Assembly: GCA_040768665.1 (NCBI GenBank)
Contig: JAXGMN010000049.1
Span: forward strand, 1-64,000
Length of the DNA stretch: 64,000 nt
Direction: 5' to 3'
DNA from: JABWBD01 sp040768665
GTDB taxonomy: Bacteria > Planctomycetota > Planctomycetia > Pirellulales > Thermoguttaceae
Within the stretch, counting starts at the first letter, position 1. Every line of letters starts with the position of its first letter. Position numbers and translations under genes: made by a program. Positions 1 through 9,273 of the stretch are shown here, piece by piece. The notes below the pieces were generated by a model, which was not told the DNA's origin, did not search any database, and saw only the letters and a program-made list of their open reading frames with translations.

Positions 1-54
1 TGATTACTTACGGTTCCCGCCCGTCCTCTTTTTCATGCACTGGAAAGACATCGC

Positions 55-1065
55 ATGTCGATCACCGTCAAGTGTTCCGGATGCGGCAATAACTACCACT
101 TGCGCGACGAACTGGCCGGCAAGCGGGTGAAATGCAAATGCGGGGCGTCGATACTCGTTCCCCCGCCGATCGAGAACGAATCGGACGATTCCGTGTATCG
201 ACTGGCGCCGGAGGATCCCACGCCACTGCGCTCGTTGGTGGAAGAGGAACTCGACGCCATGGCCGCCGCCCCGCCGGCTCGCCCGCAACCCGTGCACGAC
301 ACAGCGACGCCCGCAGAAGAGGAAGGTCGCGAGCCGGTGCGGCGTGCGCGGAAGAAGCTCCCGCCCTCCTTGGCGAAACTCCTGGCGTTGGCGGGCACTC
401 TTGGGTTCCTGTTGGTGGGCGCGGGCGTGGTGTATCTCGTCATCGCCTGGATACAGAGGCCCGGCTATCCCACGCCGGAGCAAGCCTATCAGGCATATCA
501 GCAGGCGCTGTTGAAGAAAGACTGGGCCACCCAGGTTCGCACCCTCGATCCGGATTCGCGGGACCGGGTCGTGGAACTCGCGGCTCGAATGGCCGCCTAC
601 ACCGCCAAGTCCAGCCCCGCCGTCGGCGAAGTGTTTCGCAAGCACGGTGCCTCGCTGCCCACGCGGGACGAACCCGACAGTACGGGCGTACCGTACCGGC
701 CGGCGAGTTCGCCGCCGTCCTCCCTGGCAGCCAACGTCAGCAACAAGCCTGCTTTCTACGCCGAATTGCTCGACGCCGTCGAGGCGGACCAGGAGAAGCA
801 CCTGCCGAACAACCCGGTACTCAAACTCATGGCAAAGAAGGCGCAAAAGGCGGTGATCAAGCTTCACGCCTCGGCGGAACTGACGGACGTCCGCATGGAT
901 GGGGAGCAAGCGGAGGGCGTGATCATCTACTCGATCGACGACGAGGAGATCGAGGCGCCGATCGCGTTCAAGCGGTTGCGTGGGCGATGGTTTCTTCATG
1001 TGCCCGACCCCGCGGATTTCGGTGGCATGGCCGGAAGCCCCTTCGCCGGCATACCGCTGGAGTGA
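55..1065 (+). CDS. Membrane protein with N-terminal zinc-ribbon, function unknown
   Basis: 336 residues. The first 36 residues carry C7-x2-C10 and C27-x-C29, a small zinc-ribbon-like knuckle of a kind I associate with planctomycete membrane proteins. An acidic/proline-rich linker follows (about 37-100), then a basic patch and one transmembrane helix at about 108-132. The C-terminal 200 residues, predicted outside the membrane, start with a region resembling a lumazine-binding-like or SnoaL-like fold (a PTPEQAYQAYQQALLKKDW stretch); that fold is a guess. The ATG follows the sequence GACATCGC with no clear ribosome site. It stands alone, facing the minus-strand pncA gene across a palindromic repeat. 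The product is probably a membrane sensor or scaffold; no enzymatic motif is visible. Confidence 0.75.
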   Translation: MSITVKCSGCGNNYHLRDELAGKRVKCKCGASILVPPPIENESDDSVYRLAPEDPTPLRSLVEEELDAMAAAPPARPQPVHDTATPAEEEGREPVRRARKKLPPSLAKLLALAGTLGFLLVGAGVVYLVIAWIQRPGYPTPEQAYQAYQQALLKKDWATQVRTLDPDSRDRVVELAARMAAYTAKSSPAVGEVFRKHGASLPTRDEPDSTGVPYRPASSPPSSLAANVSNKPAFYAELLDAVEADQEKHLPNNPVLKLMAKKAQKAVIKLHASAELTDVRMDGEQAEGVIIYSIDDEEIEAPIAFKRLRGRWFLHVPDPADFGGMAGSPFAGIPLE

Positions 1066-1294
1066 AACGCCCCTGGCAGCCGATGGCCGGGGGTCGGTGA
1101 CGTTACGGCGAGAAGCGAAGTCCGGACGGTGAATTTCGTTCTCGATGCTTCCGGTCAGCGGCATTTTGAAGAGGCCGGTCCTCGTTTTCGGCAGATTCCG
1201 GAAGCCTGCGGGTCGCGGCGGAGGACGACAAGCTGACGCAGCCCTGCGACAGATTGCCCGCCGGTCCAAAGCTCGCCGCATGCCCGGTTGCCTT
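1066..1294. other. Intergenic stretch without recognisable gene
   Basis: Lies between the zinc-ribbon gene and the 134-bp palindrome. Short open frames exist on both strands, but none has a ribosome site or recognisable protein. A weak inverted repeat, CCCCTGGC / GGCCGGGG, sits just after the upstream stop codon (about 1070-1094) and might act in transcription termination, but no T-run follows it. Confidence 0.4.
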
Positions 1295-1428
1295 GCCCGG
1301 ATTATTCACCACCGCATACGAAGTGCGAAGCGCAAGCGAGGGCTGCACAACGAGTTGCCCTCGCTTGCGCATCGGGTTAGTGTGGCGCAGTCTGCGCGCA
1401 GTTTGACGCGGTGGTGAATAATCCGGGC
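1295..1428. repeat. 134-bp MITE-like nested palindrome
   Basis: Perfect 21-bp terminal inverted repeats (1295-1315 and 1408-1428, beginning GCCCGGATTATTCACCACC) enclose a second perfect 14-bp inverted repeat (1330-1343 and 1357-1370, GCGCAAGCGAGGGC). No reading frame for a transposase fits inside. This architecture is typical of a non-autonomous miniature element or a large REP-type hairpin. It sits between two convergent genes, where it could also form a bidirectional terminator-like structure. No second copy is present in this window. Confidence 0.75.
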
Positions 1429-1575
1429 TAGGCCGCTAAAAACAGCGCCGGCTCCGCAAGACACTTTTCATCAGATCACTCCGTGCCTCTCTCCCTCCGC
1501 AGAACCGGGTGGTAAGGGAATCCAAGAAAATTGGAAAAACCGCATACTTGTCCGCCACCTCTTCGACAGGAAAGC

Positions 1576-2190
1576 TCAGCCCAACGATGACGAGTCGACC
1601 AGGCGGACGCCCTTGGCCTGCAATTCGGCCAGCGCCCGCTCGACGTCGCCCGGCCGGCGGTCGATTCCCCGGCATGCATCGCGGATGACCGCGGTCGTGA
1701 AGCCGAGTTCCACCGCATCCAAGGCCGTGAATTTCACGCAGTAATCCGTTGCCAGCCCGCAGAGATACAGCTCCGAGACGCCTTGTTCCCGCAGGTATTC
1801 GGCCAGGCCGGTCGCCTTGCGATGGCCGTTGTCGAAAAAGGCACTGTAGCTGTCGATCGTTCGATCGGTCCCCTTCTTGGCGAAGTGGTCGATGCGGCTG
1901 CGGTCGAGTTGCGCGTGGAGGTCGGCGCCCGGGGTGTCCTGAACGCAGTGGACTGGCCAGAGAATCTGCTCGAGTCCGTTCAAGTCGACGACGTCGCCGA
2001 TCTGCTTGTCCAGGTGGTTGACCGCGAAACTGCCATGATCGCGCGGATGCCAGTCCTGGGTAGCCACGACCAGGTCGAACTGCGGCATGAGGCGGTTGGC
2101 AATCGGCACCACCGCGTGGCCGCCAGGAACCGGCAGGGCTCCGCCAGGACAGAAGTCGTTTTGCAGGTCGGTAAGAATCAGCGCGTTCAT
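1576..2190 (-). CDS. pncA: Nicotinamidase / pyrazinamidase
   Basis: 204 residues, the usual length. It hydrolyses nicotinamide to nicotinate and ammonia for NAD salvage in the cytosol. The isochorismatase-like fold is evident. D8 in the LTDLQNDF motif, K106 and nucleophile C151 (in LCGLATDYCVKF) form the catalytic triad. D46, H48 and H81 are the expected metal ligands, in the DWHPRDHGSF and WPVHC stretches. The ATG lies 6 nt after the stop of the upstream GH20 gene, so the two are probably co-transcribed. The pairing with a hexosaminidase has no obvious biochemical logic. Confidence 0.93.
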   Translation of the reverse strand: MNALILTDLQNDFCPGGALPVPGGHAVVPIANRLMPQFDLVVATQDWHPRDHGSFAVNHLDKQIGDVVDLNGLEQILWPVHCVQDTPGADLHAQLDRSRIDHFAKKGTDRTIDSYSAFFDNGHRKATGLAEYLREQGVSELYLCGLATDYCVKFTALDAVELGFTTAVIRDACRGIDRRPGDVERALAELQAKGVRLVDSSSLG

Positions 2191-2196
2191 CGCAAC

Positions 2197-5100
2197 TCAC
2201 GGCCTTTTCTGGAGTGCATAAACCACGACGCGAGGCTGTTTGCGGAAGTCGAGGGTCCGGCAAAGCCGGTCCATCGTCTCGGCCGGCGCCGACTCGAGGA
2301 CGCCGGCGAACGTGATGAAATGTCCGGCCGCGGGCGATGCCTCGATGCCGACGCCGCCGGCTCCCGCGCCGGGCGCGACGTGATGCACGGCCGCGACCTC
2401 CGGCGTCGCCAGGCCCAGCGCGATCCGGTCGTCGTTGAACTTGATGCCCCAGCGCGTATCGGCTCGCTCGACCTGCCCGGGTACGCCATCGGCCTGCCTT
2501 GCGACCGGCCCGGTGTTGCCGTCGGAGAAAAGATAGGTGCCGGGACTCGGGCCGTCGGCGGCGAAGTTCTTCGGGTCGTCGAAATCCCAGTAATGGGTTA
2601 CCGGGTTGTCCAGCACGACCTCCATCCACGAGCATCCGGCAAACAGGCTCACGGTCTTCGAAAGCCCATCGGGCGCGCCTACGCGATAGCGAACCAGCGC
2701 CGGGCCGCTCGCCAGACACTCAAGCTTGTGCGCCAGGCTCCGGTGGCTGTGGATGTCGGAAAACCCCGCCCAGCCGGATTCGCCCGGCATGGTCAGGTCG
2801 CGGTTCGCGCGGGCCTTGATCTCCCAGCGATACACGTGGCCGCCTTCCTCGCCCAGGAGAATGCGGACCTGATCGTTCTCGATCCACACGTCTCTCTCAG
2901 AGCCGCCGGTCGCAAATACGCTCTCCGGCAATCGCGGCGCGCTCGACGGCAGGCCGAGATAGATCTGGATACGAGCCTCCTGCTTCGCGGCCGTGGCAGG
3001 GAGGATTACGAGCGCGACGCGAGCGTTTGCCGCGGCCTGGCAGCGGTTGATCTGAACCGGAATCTCCCGAGGCGGGGCATTGCCGATTTCGCAGAACGCT
3101 CTCGCCGGCTGCGCCGAAAGCGGCTCAGGCAGTCGCACGTCGACCTCGATGGGCAGTTCGACTCGGTCCGCCGCCCCTGCCTGCACCGTCAGTCCCAGCC
3201 GGTGCGATGCGGCCGGATCCGCCCACGGCGCATCGGCAGCGAGCGGCTCCTGGACAACGCGATGGGGACGCGTCCGACGCGCAAAGCTCTCGGGCATCGC
3301 CACGCCGACCTCTTCGGGCGGCGGCAGCGGTTTGCCGGCCTCCGCCGCTTTTCGGGCTGTGGTCAAACGGGCAAGCAGGTCGTCGTGCCACTTGACGGCC
3401 GCCGTATAGCGCTCGATGACACGATCCAAGGCGTACGGTTTGCTCTCGGTCAGCCAGAGCCGCTCGAACTCGCAACCGAGCTTTTCGTAGGCGTCGCGAT
3501 TGCCCCGGACGAGCGATTCGACCTCTTGGACTTTTCTCAATGCGTCCTGAGCCGGCAACGAACAGGCTTCCGCGTACGTTTGAACCGCATCGAGGCCGTC
3601 GAGCATTCGCCGACCGATAAACTCCATGCGCCGGGCGCCGAAGAGAAAATGATCCAGCAGGTCACGGTTGACCCTGGCCTCGGACCGGCACGCCTCGAGG
3701 TGTTCGATGGCAGGCTCGACGACCGACAGGAGGCGTTCGGCCGAAGCGACCACGGCCGTCGGCTTCCGTTGCGGAATGAAGTCGTTTTCCCAGAATCGCT
3801 TGTTGTTCATGCCCTGCATGCCGGGCAGCGTATGGGTCTGGGCCAGCAGTTCGATGGCCCGGCCGAAGCGGTCTTCCCGCTCGCCGAACAGCACGGCGCC
3901 GACGCGGCGGTTGAACTGCTCGGGAGTCGTGCCCGAAGCATTCCAGGCGCATTCGGCGCCCCATGCGTAGCCGTGCCACTTCGGCGCGTTGAGCGCTTCC
4001 CCGTCGTCCTCCCACGCCGTGTTCAGCATCCCCAGGGCGCCGTGGCGGGCGCCGTCACGGACGAAATGGTAGATGTTGGTCGTCGCCACGCCGAAGTCCG
4101 GAAGGATACGACTCCAATTGCTCACGCCGGGACAAACGAAGAACTCGTAGCCCGACTGCACGAACGGGAGAATCTGGTGCTCGAAGCTCTCCCGCGGACC
4201 GTAGCCCCAGGTGAGCAGGATCGTGTCTTTTGGCACAAGGTCGAGCTTATCGGGATGCCCGAGAATGATGTCGCCCCACATCATCATCCGCTTGCCGTAT
4301 TTCTCCTTGAGCAGGTCGTGGACGCGGCGAATGTGACCGACGTACACGCCGCCGACGCCGATCTGCCCCGCCATCTCTTTGGAAGGGCCTTCGCCGAGGC
4401 CCCAGGTTTCGTCGCAGCAGACGTTGAACCAGGGGAAAGGCAGCAACGGGCAGACCTCGCTGTACAGATCGTCCAGCAGTTGATACGACTCTTCCTTGAC
4501 CGGGCAGAGCAGCGAAGGCGTTTCCCGAAGATGTGCGTAGCGGTCGTGCTTGAGGATGTGGGTGAAATGGCCGAACGACTGCTGGTTGCCGAGGATATCG
4601 ACGTGAAGAGGCCCGGCGTAGGCCACCAGGGCGGCGAGGTCCTCGGGAGTGAGCGACCCGTTTTCCGGCCCGATCAACGGGTGCTTCTTGAAGGCGTATT
4701 GATGCTCCATGTAATAGGTGAAGAGGTTCATCTTCAGCCCGGAGCCGAGGGCCACTTCACGCTGGAGCGTGTCGAGCGTCGAACTGGGGCCGCGGGTCAT
4801 GTCGTCTTGAAAACAACGCCAGCGAAGCGAAGGCCAATCGCGGATTTCCAGGCACCGCAAGGCCTCGCCGCGGCAGTTCGCGCGGATCAATTGCCGCAGC
4901 GTCTGCAGGCCGTAGAACAGCCCCGCTCCGTCCGATCCGGTACAAACGATTTCGTCGGGGTGGACCGCCAAGATGTATTGTTCCTTGCGATCGGCTTCGC
5001 GGAAATCGGCCTCGGCGGGCGCCGGTCTGCCCGGCTGAGCCGAGAGGCGAAACCAGTGTCGGTCCGTCGTGGTCGCACGAGGTTTCGGCGTATCCATGCC

Positions 5101-5322
5101 GGCAAGCGCCAGTTCTTGGGCGAGCTGCCCGGCGTACCGTTCCGACACCGCTTCGGGAAGTTCGAACACCAACTCGCGGCCAAAAGAAAATGCTCCGTCG
5201 GCGCCCCGGACCTCTTTGGGAAAGGGAACGAGCCGCAGTCCGGACATTTCGTCTGCCGGGACGCTCGCGTGTACGCCGAGAGTCGCAAGCAACGTCAGAT
5301 AGAAAATCCAGCGGGTATCCAT
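2197..5322 (-). CDS. Secreted glycoside hydrolase family 20 (beta-N-acetylhexosaminidase-like)
   Basis: 1041 residues from the ATG at 5322, chosen because it is preceded by AGGGAG and opens with a signal peptide (MDTRWIFYLTLLATLGVHA). The frame remains open further upstream, without a signal sequence. Residues about 28-150 form the GH20b-type N-domain. The (beta/alpha)8 domain follows, with the catalytic Asp-Glu pair D304-E305 in the VCCDETWGLG context. A roughly 350-residue C-terminal beta-rich part (about 690-1041) is unusual for simple hexosaminidases and may bind carbohydrate. It likely releases terminal N-acetylhexosamine, or a related sugar, from external glycans. It is first in a two-gene unit with pncA. 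Confidence 0.85.
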   Translation of the reverse strand: MDTRWIFYLTLLATLGVHASVPADEMSGLRLVPFPKEVRGADGAFSFGRELVFELPEAVSERYAGQLAQELALAGMDTPKPRATTTDRHWFRLSAQPGRPAPAEADFREADRKEQYILAVHPDEIVCTGSDGAGLFYGLQTLRQLIRANCRGEALRCLEIRDWPSLRWRCFQDDMTRGPSSTLDTLQREVALGSGLKMNLFTYYMEHQYAFKKHPLIGPENGSLTPEDLAALVAYAGPLHVDILGNQQSFGHFTHILKHDRYAHLRETPSLLCPVKEESYQLLDDLYSEVCPLLPFPWFNVCCDETWGLGEGPSKEMAGQIGVGGVYVGHIRRVHDLLKEKYGKRMMMWGDIILGHPDKLDLVPKDTILLTWGYGPRESFEHQILPFVQSGYEFFVCPGVSNWSRILPDFGVATTNIYHFVRDGARHGALGMLNTAWEDDGEALNAPKWHGYAWGAECAWNASGTTPEQFNRRVGAVLFGEREDRFGRAIELLAQTHTLPGMQGMNNKRFWENDFIPQRKPTAVVASAERLLSVVEPAIEHLEACRSEARVNRDLLDHFLFGARRMEFIGRRMLDGLDAVQTYAEACSLPAQDALRKVQEVESLVRGNRDAYEKLGCEFERLWLTESKPYALDRVIERYTAAVKWHDDLLARLTTARKAAEAGKPLPPPEEVGVAMPESFARRTRPHRVVQEPLAADAPWADPAASHRLGLTVQAGAADRVELPIEVDVRLPEPLSAQPARAFCEIGNAPPREIPVQINRCQAAANARVALVILPATAAKQEARIQIYLGLPSSAPRLPESVFATGGSERDVWIENDQVRILLGEEGGHVYRWEIKARANRDLTMPGESGWAGFSDIHSHRSLAHKLECLASGPALVRYRVGAPDGLSKTVSLFAGCSWMEVVLDNPVTHYWDFDDPKNFAADGPSPGTYLFSDGNTGPVARQADGVPGQVERADTRWGIKFNDDRIALGLATPEVAAVHHVAPGAGAGGVGIEASPAAGHFITFAGVLESAPAETMDRLCRTLDFRKQPRVVVYALQKRP

Positions 5323-5697
5323 GGAAGTTGCTCCCTGGAAGGGCACGATCTTGCCGAGGCACCACGGCACTTGAGCCTCAGTGGTACCATACCCGGTTGC
5401 CAAGTTGAAGCCATACGGCGAAGTGTGCACGGCAGGGTGGGCGACCAACCAGGTGTCGCAATCCGCTGTGACGGCTCCTCGAAAGAAGGGGAAAAATCCT
5501 ATCCATTCGCACTGAGGGGCGGAAGCGGCCCTGATTTCATGCCCAAACGAGGGGGGGCAGCCGGTTTCCCTCCGAGAGTTTGACAGCACCTCCGGTGGAC
5601 TGGATGATGGAGATTGCTGCCGTCGGAGGAATGGAGCCGCCGCACGGGGACGGGCGGGAACTTTTCCGACTTCTCTTGCATCCTACTCGTGAATCCC

Positions 5698-6270
5698 ATG
5701 AGCGACGATTCCCAGTTGATCGCCGAAACCCTTGCGGGGGATACCGCGGCGTTCGGGCAACTGGTTCAGAAGTACCAGGACCGGCTTTACAATACCGTCC
5801 TCCATATTACGGGGGGGGCGGCGGGAGCTGCGGAAGACTCGCGGGATATCGTCCAGGAGGCTTTTGTTCAGGCCTTTCTGAAACTGGATACGTTCCAGCA
5901 GAACAGCGCCTTTTACACATGGCTGTACCGCATCGCCTTTAACGTTGCGGCCAGCCACCGTCGCCGCAGGAAGCCGGCGGTTTCGGTCGATTTTGTGCAC
6001 GAGACTACGGGGCAACAGCCCGTGGATTCGCGTCCCGGACCGGAGCAGCGAATGGAAGAGGCCGAGCGGCGCCGACAGATCGAGCAAGCCATTGCCGCCC
6101 TGAGCGAAGAGCATCGGGCCGTTTTGGTCTTGCGGGAGATCGACGGATGTTGTTACGAGACGATTTCGGAAATTCTTGGCCTACCGATCGGAACTGTGCG
6201 CAGCCGACTCCATCGCGCACGGCTCCAGTTGCGCGAACAGCTCAGAGAGGTTCTCATACTTGAAGATTGA
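5698..6270 (+). CDS. ECF-type RNA polymerase sigma factor
   Basis: 190 residues from ATG 5698. A GTG at 5689 and an ATG at 5614 are alternatives. Region 2 (about 1-85) contains DRLYN and a DIVQEAFVQAF stretch. Region 4 (about 125-185) has the typical LSEEHRAVLVLREIDG helix and the IGTVRSRLHRARLQL helix-turn-helix. A basic linker (SHRRRRKP) separates them. This is the sigma-E/RpoE-like extracytoplasmic-function class. The next gene, 141 nt downstream on the same strand, encodes a membrane anti-sigma-like protein, so the pair probably forms an envelope-stress switch. The strand changes upstream, and the divergent GH20 start lies about 375 nt away. Confidence 0.93.
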   Translation: MSDDSQLIAETLAGDTAAFGQLVQKYQDRLYNTVLHITGGAAGAAEDSRDIVQEAFVQAFLKLDTFQQNSAFYTWLYRIAFNVAASHRRRRKPAVSVDFVHETTGQQPVDSRPGPEQRMEEAERRRQIEQAIAALSEEHRAVLVLREIDGCCYETISEILGLPIGTVRSRLHRARLQLREQLREVLILED

Positions 6271-6411
6271 AGGGTGACCTAGCGTAGCACGTCTGGGGGG
6301 TATGGCTCGTGGCGTTTGTTCTACCGATGAATCCGCCCTAGGATTCCCACGGCCAACTAGAAGACTGTCGCGCGCAGCATCAGGCGTCCCGCCGGAAACG
6401 TCGGGGGTACT

Positions 6412-7875
6412 ATGACCAATGTTCCAGAAGACGAACTGTTCAGCGCCTATCTCGACGGCGAAATGACCGCCGAGGAAAAAGCTCGCGTAGAGAGACTGCT
6501 CGTCTCCGAACCGTCGGCACGGCCTTTTCTCGACGAATTGCGGGCGCTGAGCACAACGCTCCAATCCCTGCGGACGGAAAAGGTTGGGGTCGACTTGAGC
6601 GATGCCGTTCTGCGAACGGCCGAGCGGCGAATGCTCGCCGACTCGCCGCGTGCGGCGAGTCGCGGCATCGGTCCTCTTTTTGCAGCGTGGAGCGAGGTTG
6701 CTCGCCGGATCGCCGCCAACCCGCGGGTGATCGTGTGGTCGGGGTTGGCGGTTGTCGTGGCATTGATGTTGGCGCTCACCGCGCCGGACGGAGGCCGGCA
6801 CAACGAGATCGCTGGGGACCCTACGGCGGCTGAGCCGGACCCGCGGCCGCCCGCGGAGATGCGTGCATCCGAACCGGAACGTCCCGGCTCGGAACTTGCC
6901 GCAAACCAGGCTGAGACGCCGGGTTCGGCTACGGCGACGCGCGAGACACCGAAGAGCTCAGAGCGTGTCTCCGGCCCCGAACCAAAGCCGAGCCGGTCGC
7001 CCGTCGAGCAATTGCCGAGCGCAATGGCTTCGGCTCCTTCCGTCAATCCGGCAACTGCGGAGATGGACGCCCCCGCCACCACTGGGCCGCCGGAGGCTGC
7101 GATCGTTGCCAAGCCCCAGCCAGAGGAGCCGTCGTCAACCGCCGAATCCGTCGACAAGGCACAACAGGGTGAGCAGCGCGTGATTCTCGTCCGTTGCGAT
7201 GCCCTAAACGAGAGTGCTCAAGAGGAGCTATCGAAAATCCTTGCCGAGAAACAAATCGCATTCCGTAGTCGGCCGGTTTCACCGCAGGGCGAGAACGGCA
7301 GCGGTCCGCCCGGGGCGAAGACCATCTGGATCGAAGCCGACGCTTCACCCTCGCAAGTCGAAGCTGCCGTCGCGCAAATCCGGGCGCGGTCCCGCGCTTT
7401 TGCCTCCGTCAAGGTGCAAAGCCTGGCGGGAGATGCAGCTTTGGCCTGGTTGCCCAAGGGCAGTTCGGAGAGTGTTGTTGCTCCACGTCCGCCGGACGGT
7501 AGTTCCGCCGATAGCGTCGAAACCAGCGCGCTGGCCGCTCAAGAAGCAGACCGAGGGCCAACGGCCTCTTCGCCGGGCCGAGACACCGCCATACCGCTTC
7601 GCTTCCGAATCGGCTCGAGCGTGGTGAAGACGGTCCCCAAGACAAAAAAGTCGCAGGTCCACTTCGACCGAGGCCCGGATCCGGCTGAGAAGACCGAAAC
7701 AGACGCCGAACCGGCTGATCCATCGCCGAACTCGATGCAACCCGAGCAAGACTCGCCGAACAGCGCGTCGAAATCGGCGGAACGTCGACGCGTCGTCTTC
7801 GTGCTGAACGTGGACGGAGCCGGAAAATCCTCGCAGCCGCCGGATGCGGAACAAACCGGCAAGTCGAAGCAGTAG
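6412..7875 (+). CDS. Membrane-bound anti-sigma factor-like protein
   Basis: 487 residues. The first 50 residues (ELFSAYLDGEMTAEEKARVE) match the N-terminal helix bundle of RskA/RsgI-type anti-sigma factors. The HxxxCxxC zinc motif is absent. One transmembrane helix lies at about 106-123. The outer part is rich in Ala, Pro, Ser and Glu, with a more ordered segment at about 236-345 (beginning VILVRCDALNE) that could be a folded domain. A second short hydrophobic strand, RRRVVFVLNVDG, occurs near the C-terminus. It should sequester the adjacent ECF sigma factor at the inner membrane. Release may require proteolysis, as known for other membrane anti-sigma factors; this is inferred. Confidence 0.8.
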   Translation: MTNVPEDELFSAYLDGEMTAEEKARVERLLVSEPSARPFLDELRALSTTLQSLRTEKVGVDLSDAVLRTAERRMLADSPRAASRGIGPLFAAWSEVARRIAANPRVIVWSGLAVVVALMLALTAPDGGRHNEIAGDPTAAEPDPRPPAEMRASEPERPGSELAANQAETPGSATATRETPKSSERVSGPEPKPSRSPVEQLPSAMASAPSVNPATAEMDAPATTGPPEAAIVAKPQPEEPSSTAESVDKAQQGEQRVILVRCDALNESAQEELSKILAEKQIAFRSRPVSPQGENGSGPPGAKTIWIEADASPSQVEAAVAQIRARSRAFASVKVQSLAGDAALAWLPKGSSESVVAPRPPDGSSADSVETSALAAQEADRGPTASSPGRDTAIPLRFRIGSSVVKTVPKTKKSQVHFDRGPDPAEKTETDAEPADPSPNSMQPEQDSPNSASKSAERRRVVFVLNVDGAGKSSQPPDAEQTGKSKQ

Positions 7876-8340
7876 GGTTCCATGCGGCAGGATTTCCTGG
7901 CGTAAGCGGCGTCGCGGGTCTGCTCAATCGTCTTTCTGCGACGGAACTCACTGTTCCTGCGGCTTCATTGCAAAGGAGCCTCGCCGAGCCAGCAGCGGCG
8001 CCGGCTCCAGATCGACACCTTTTCCCCAGGCCGGTTTGTGCAGACCGGCTTTCTTGCGAGCGGTTCATCGCGATTTCGCCCCGCAATTTCCCGGTCGAAC
8101 GGCCGTCCCGACGCGTTGTCTGAGCGGTGGCCGCTTGCTCGGCTGGGAACCGTGCTAGAATCGGTGTTCCGCCCGGCGAGCGAAGCTCATGGCCGGTCCG
8201 GCGCGGAGTGCTTGTGAAGAAATCGGACGGGCCCTGAGCCGTGACCCGGAAAGTACGGCAATTCGACTTTCTGGGAGCTGCCTGTCCCGGTTTTTTCCCA
8301 TGCTCGGACTGCACGTTAGTACCTGGAGGACTCTTTCCCC
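7876..8340. other. 465-bp intergenic region, nothing recognised
   Basis: No open frame with a ribosome site or recognisable protein, no repeat copy and no clear terminator. It should hold the 3' end of the anti-sigma transcript and the promoter of the next gene. A good ribosome site (GGAGG, about 8322-8326) at its end serves the downstream ATG. Confidence 0.5.
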
Positions 8341-9171
8341 ATGCTTCAAGACCTCAGCGAAGATGCACTCGGACAGATTCCGGTTGACGAAACCCTGCTC
8401 GAGGAGGCCTCGGCGGAATACATTGGACGGTGGAACCATCTGGTCAGCACGACCAATTGGGAGAAGGGACGGATTATTCAGCAGTGGAGGCTGCGGCTGA
8501 TTGCGGCCGGCGCGCCGGTTCATCTCTATTCCGACGATGCCTGGAGCCGGCGCGTGGGAAACGTCAGCGGCCAGCACGTTGGCCGGCTCCGCCGCGTTTG
8601 GGAGCGGTTCGGCGAAAGCTACCGCGACTACCGCGGGTTGTTCTGGAGCCATTTCCAGTCCGTGCTGGACTGGGACGATGCGGAAATGTGGTTGGAAGGG
8701 GCCGTGCAGAGCGGATGGTCGGTCGCCCAGATGCGGGCGCAGCGATGGGAAGCCATGGGCGCCCCTCCGGATCAACTGCCCGATCCGGAGGATGTCGTTA
8801 GCGCGGAACTCGACGAAGACGCCGAACCGGTCGCGGAGTCGACGGCTTCGCAGGTCAGCGAATCGACTGAGGTGGTTCGCCACCCCGGCGAGAGTGCAGC
8901 GGACATTGAGGACGAACCGGCCGAGACCGTCGATGCGGTGCCATTCGATGCGCCCCACGATCCTGCCGAATCCGCTGCGTCCGTGGCCCCGGTTCGGCCC
9001 TTCGAGAATCTCCCCAAGCTTCCGGACGATCTCCAGGAAGCTTTCGAGACCTTCAAGCTGGCGATCCTCGCGCACAAGCTTACCGGCTGGCAGGAGATCT
9101 CCTGCGGAGACCTGCTGGCCGTGCTCGACGCGCTGAAACAACTCGCGCTGGCCCCGAGCGAGACCGGCTGA
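8341..9171 (+). CDS. Hypothetical protein, possibly planctomycete-specific
   Basis: 276 residues, cytosolic by appearance, with no signal peptide or membrane helix. The N-terminal 140 residues are rich in Trp, Arg and Tyr (RWNHLVSTTNWEKGR, then VGNVSGQHVGRLRRVWERF) and look helical and folded. A strongly acidic, low-complexity segment (about 145-215) follows, then a short conserved-looking helix rich in Phe and Leu (PDDLQEAFETFKLAIL) at the C-terminus. The ATG has GGAGG upstream. I do not recognise the family; a nucleic-acid- or protein-binding adaptor is possible. The gene ends 7 nt before an inverted-repeat element. Confidence 0.7.
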   Translation: MLQDLSEDALGQIPVDETLLEEASAEYIGRWNHLVSTTNWEKGRIIQQWRLRLIAAGAPVHLYSDDAWSRRVGNVSGQHVGRLRRVWERFGESYRDYRGLFWSHFQSVLDWDDAEMWLEGAVQSGWSVAQMRAQRWEAMGAPPDQLPDPEDVVSAELDEDAEPVAESTASQVSESTEVVRHPGESAADIEDEPAETVDAVPFDAPHDPAESAASVAPVRPFENLPKLPDDLQEAFETFKLAILAHKLTGWQEISCGDLLAVLDALKQLALAPSETG

Positions 9172-9178
9172 ACGTGAA

Positions 9179-9272
9179 GAGCCTTTCCCAAAACCGTCGG
9201 GGACCGCCTCATTTTGCGGAGTCTTCGGAGCAAAATGTGCCTGTCCCCTCTCTGAGGTTTTCGGATAGGCTC
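9179..9272 (+). repeat. REPIN-like inverted repeat, subtype A, copy 1
   Basis: Fits exactly between two convergent genes. Outer arms GAGCCTTTCCCAAAACC and GGTTTTCGGATAGGCTC enclose an inner hairpin, GACCGCCTCATTTTGC / GCAAAATGTGCCTGTC. It begins 7 nt after one stop codon and ends 2 nt before the other, so it may double as a bidirectional terminator. Related copies lie at 11613, 20541, 51565 and 62230. Confidence 0.85.
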
Positions 9273-9273
9273 T

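Noticed and set aside
4..1281. A 425-codon minus-strand open frame at the left edge
   Set aside because: Antisense to the zinc-ribbon membrane protein; translation lacks any domain and runs through the intergenic region.
1783..5583. A 1266-codon open frame on the plus strand
   Set aside because: It is antisense to the GH20 gene. Its translation is rich in Arg, Gly and Ala with no recognisable domain; a high-G+C codon pattern keeps the opposite frame open.
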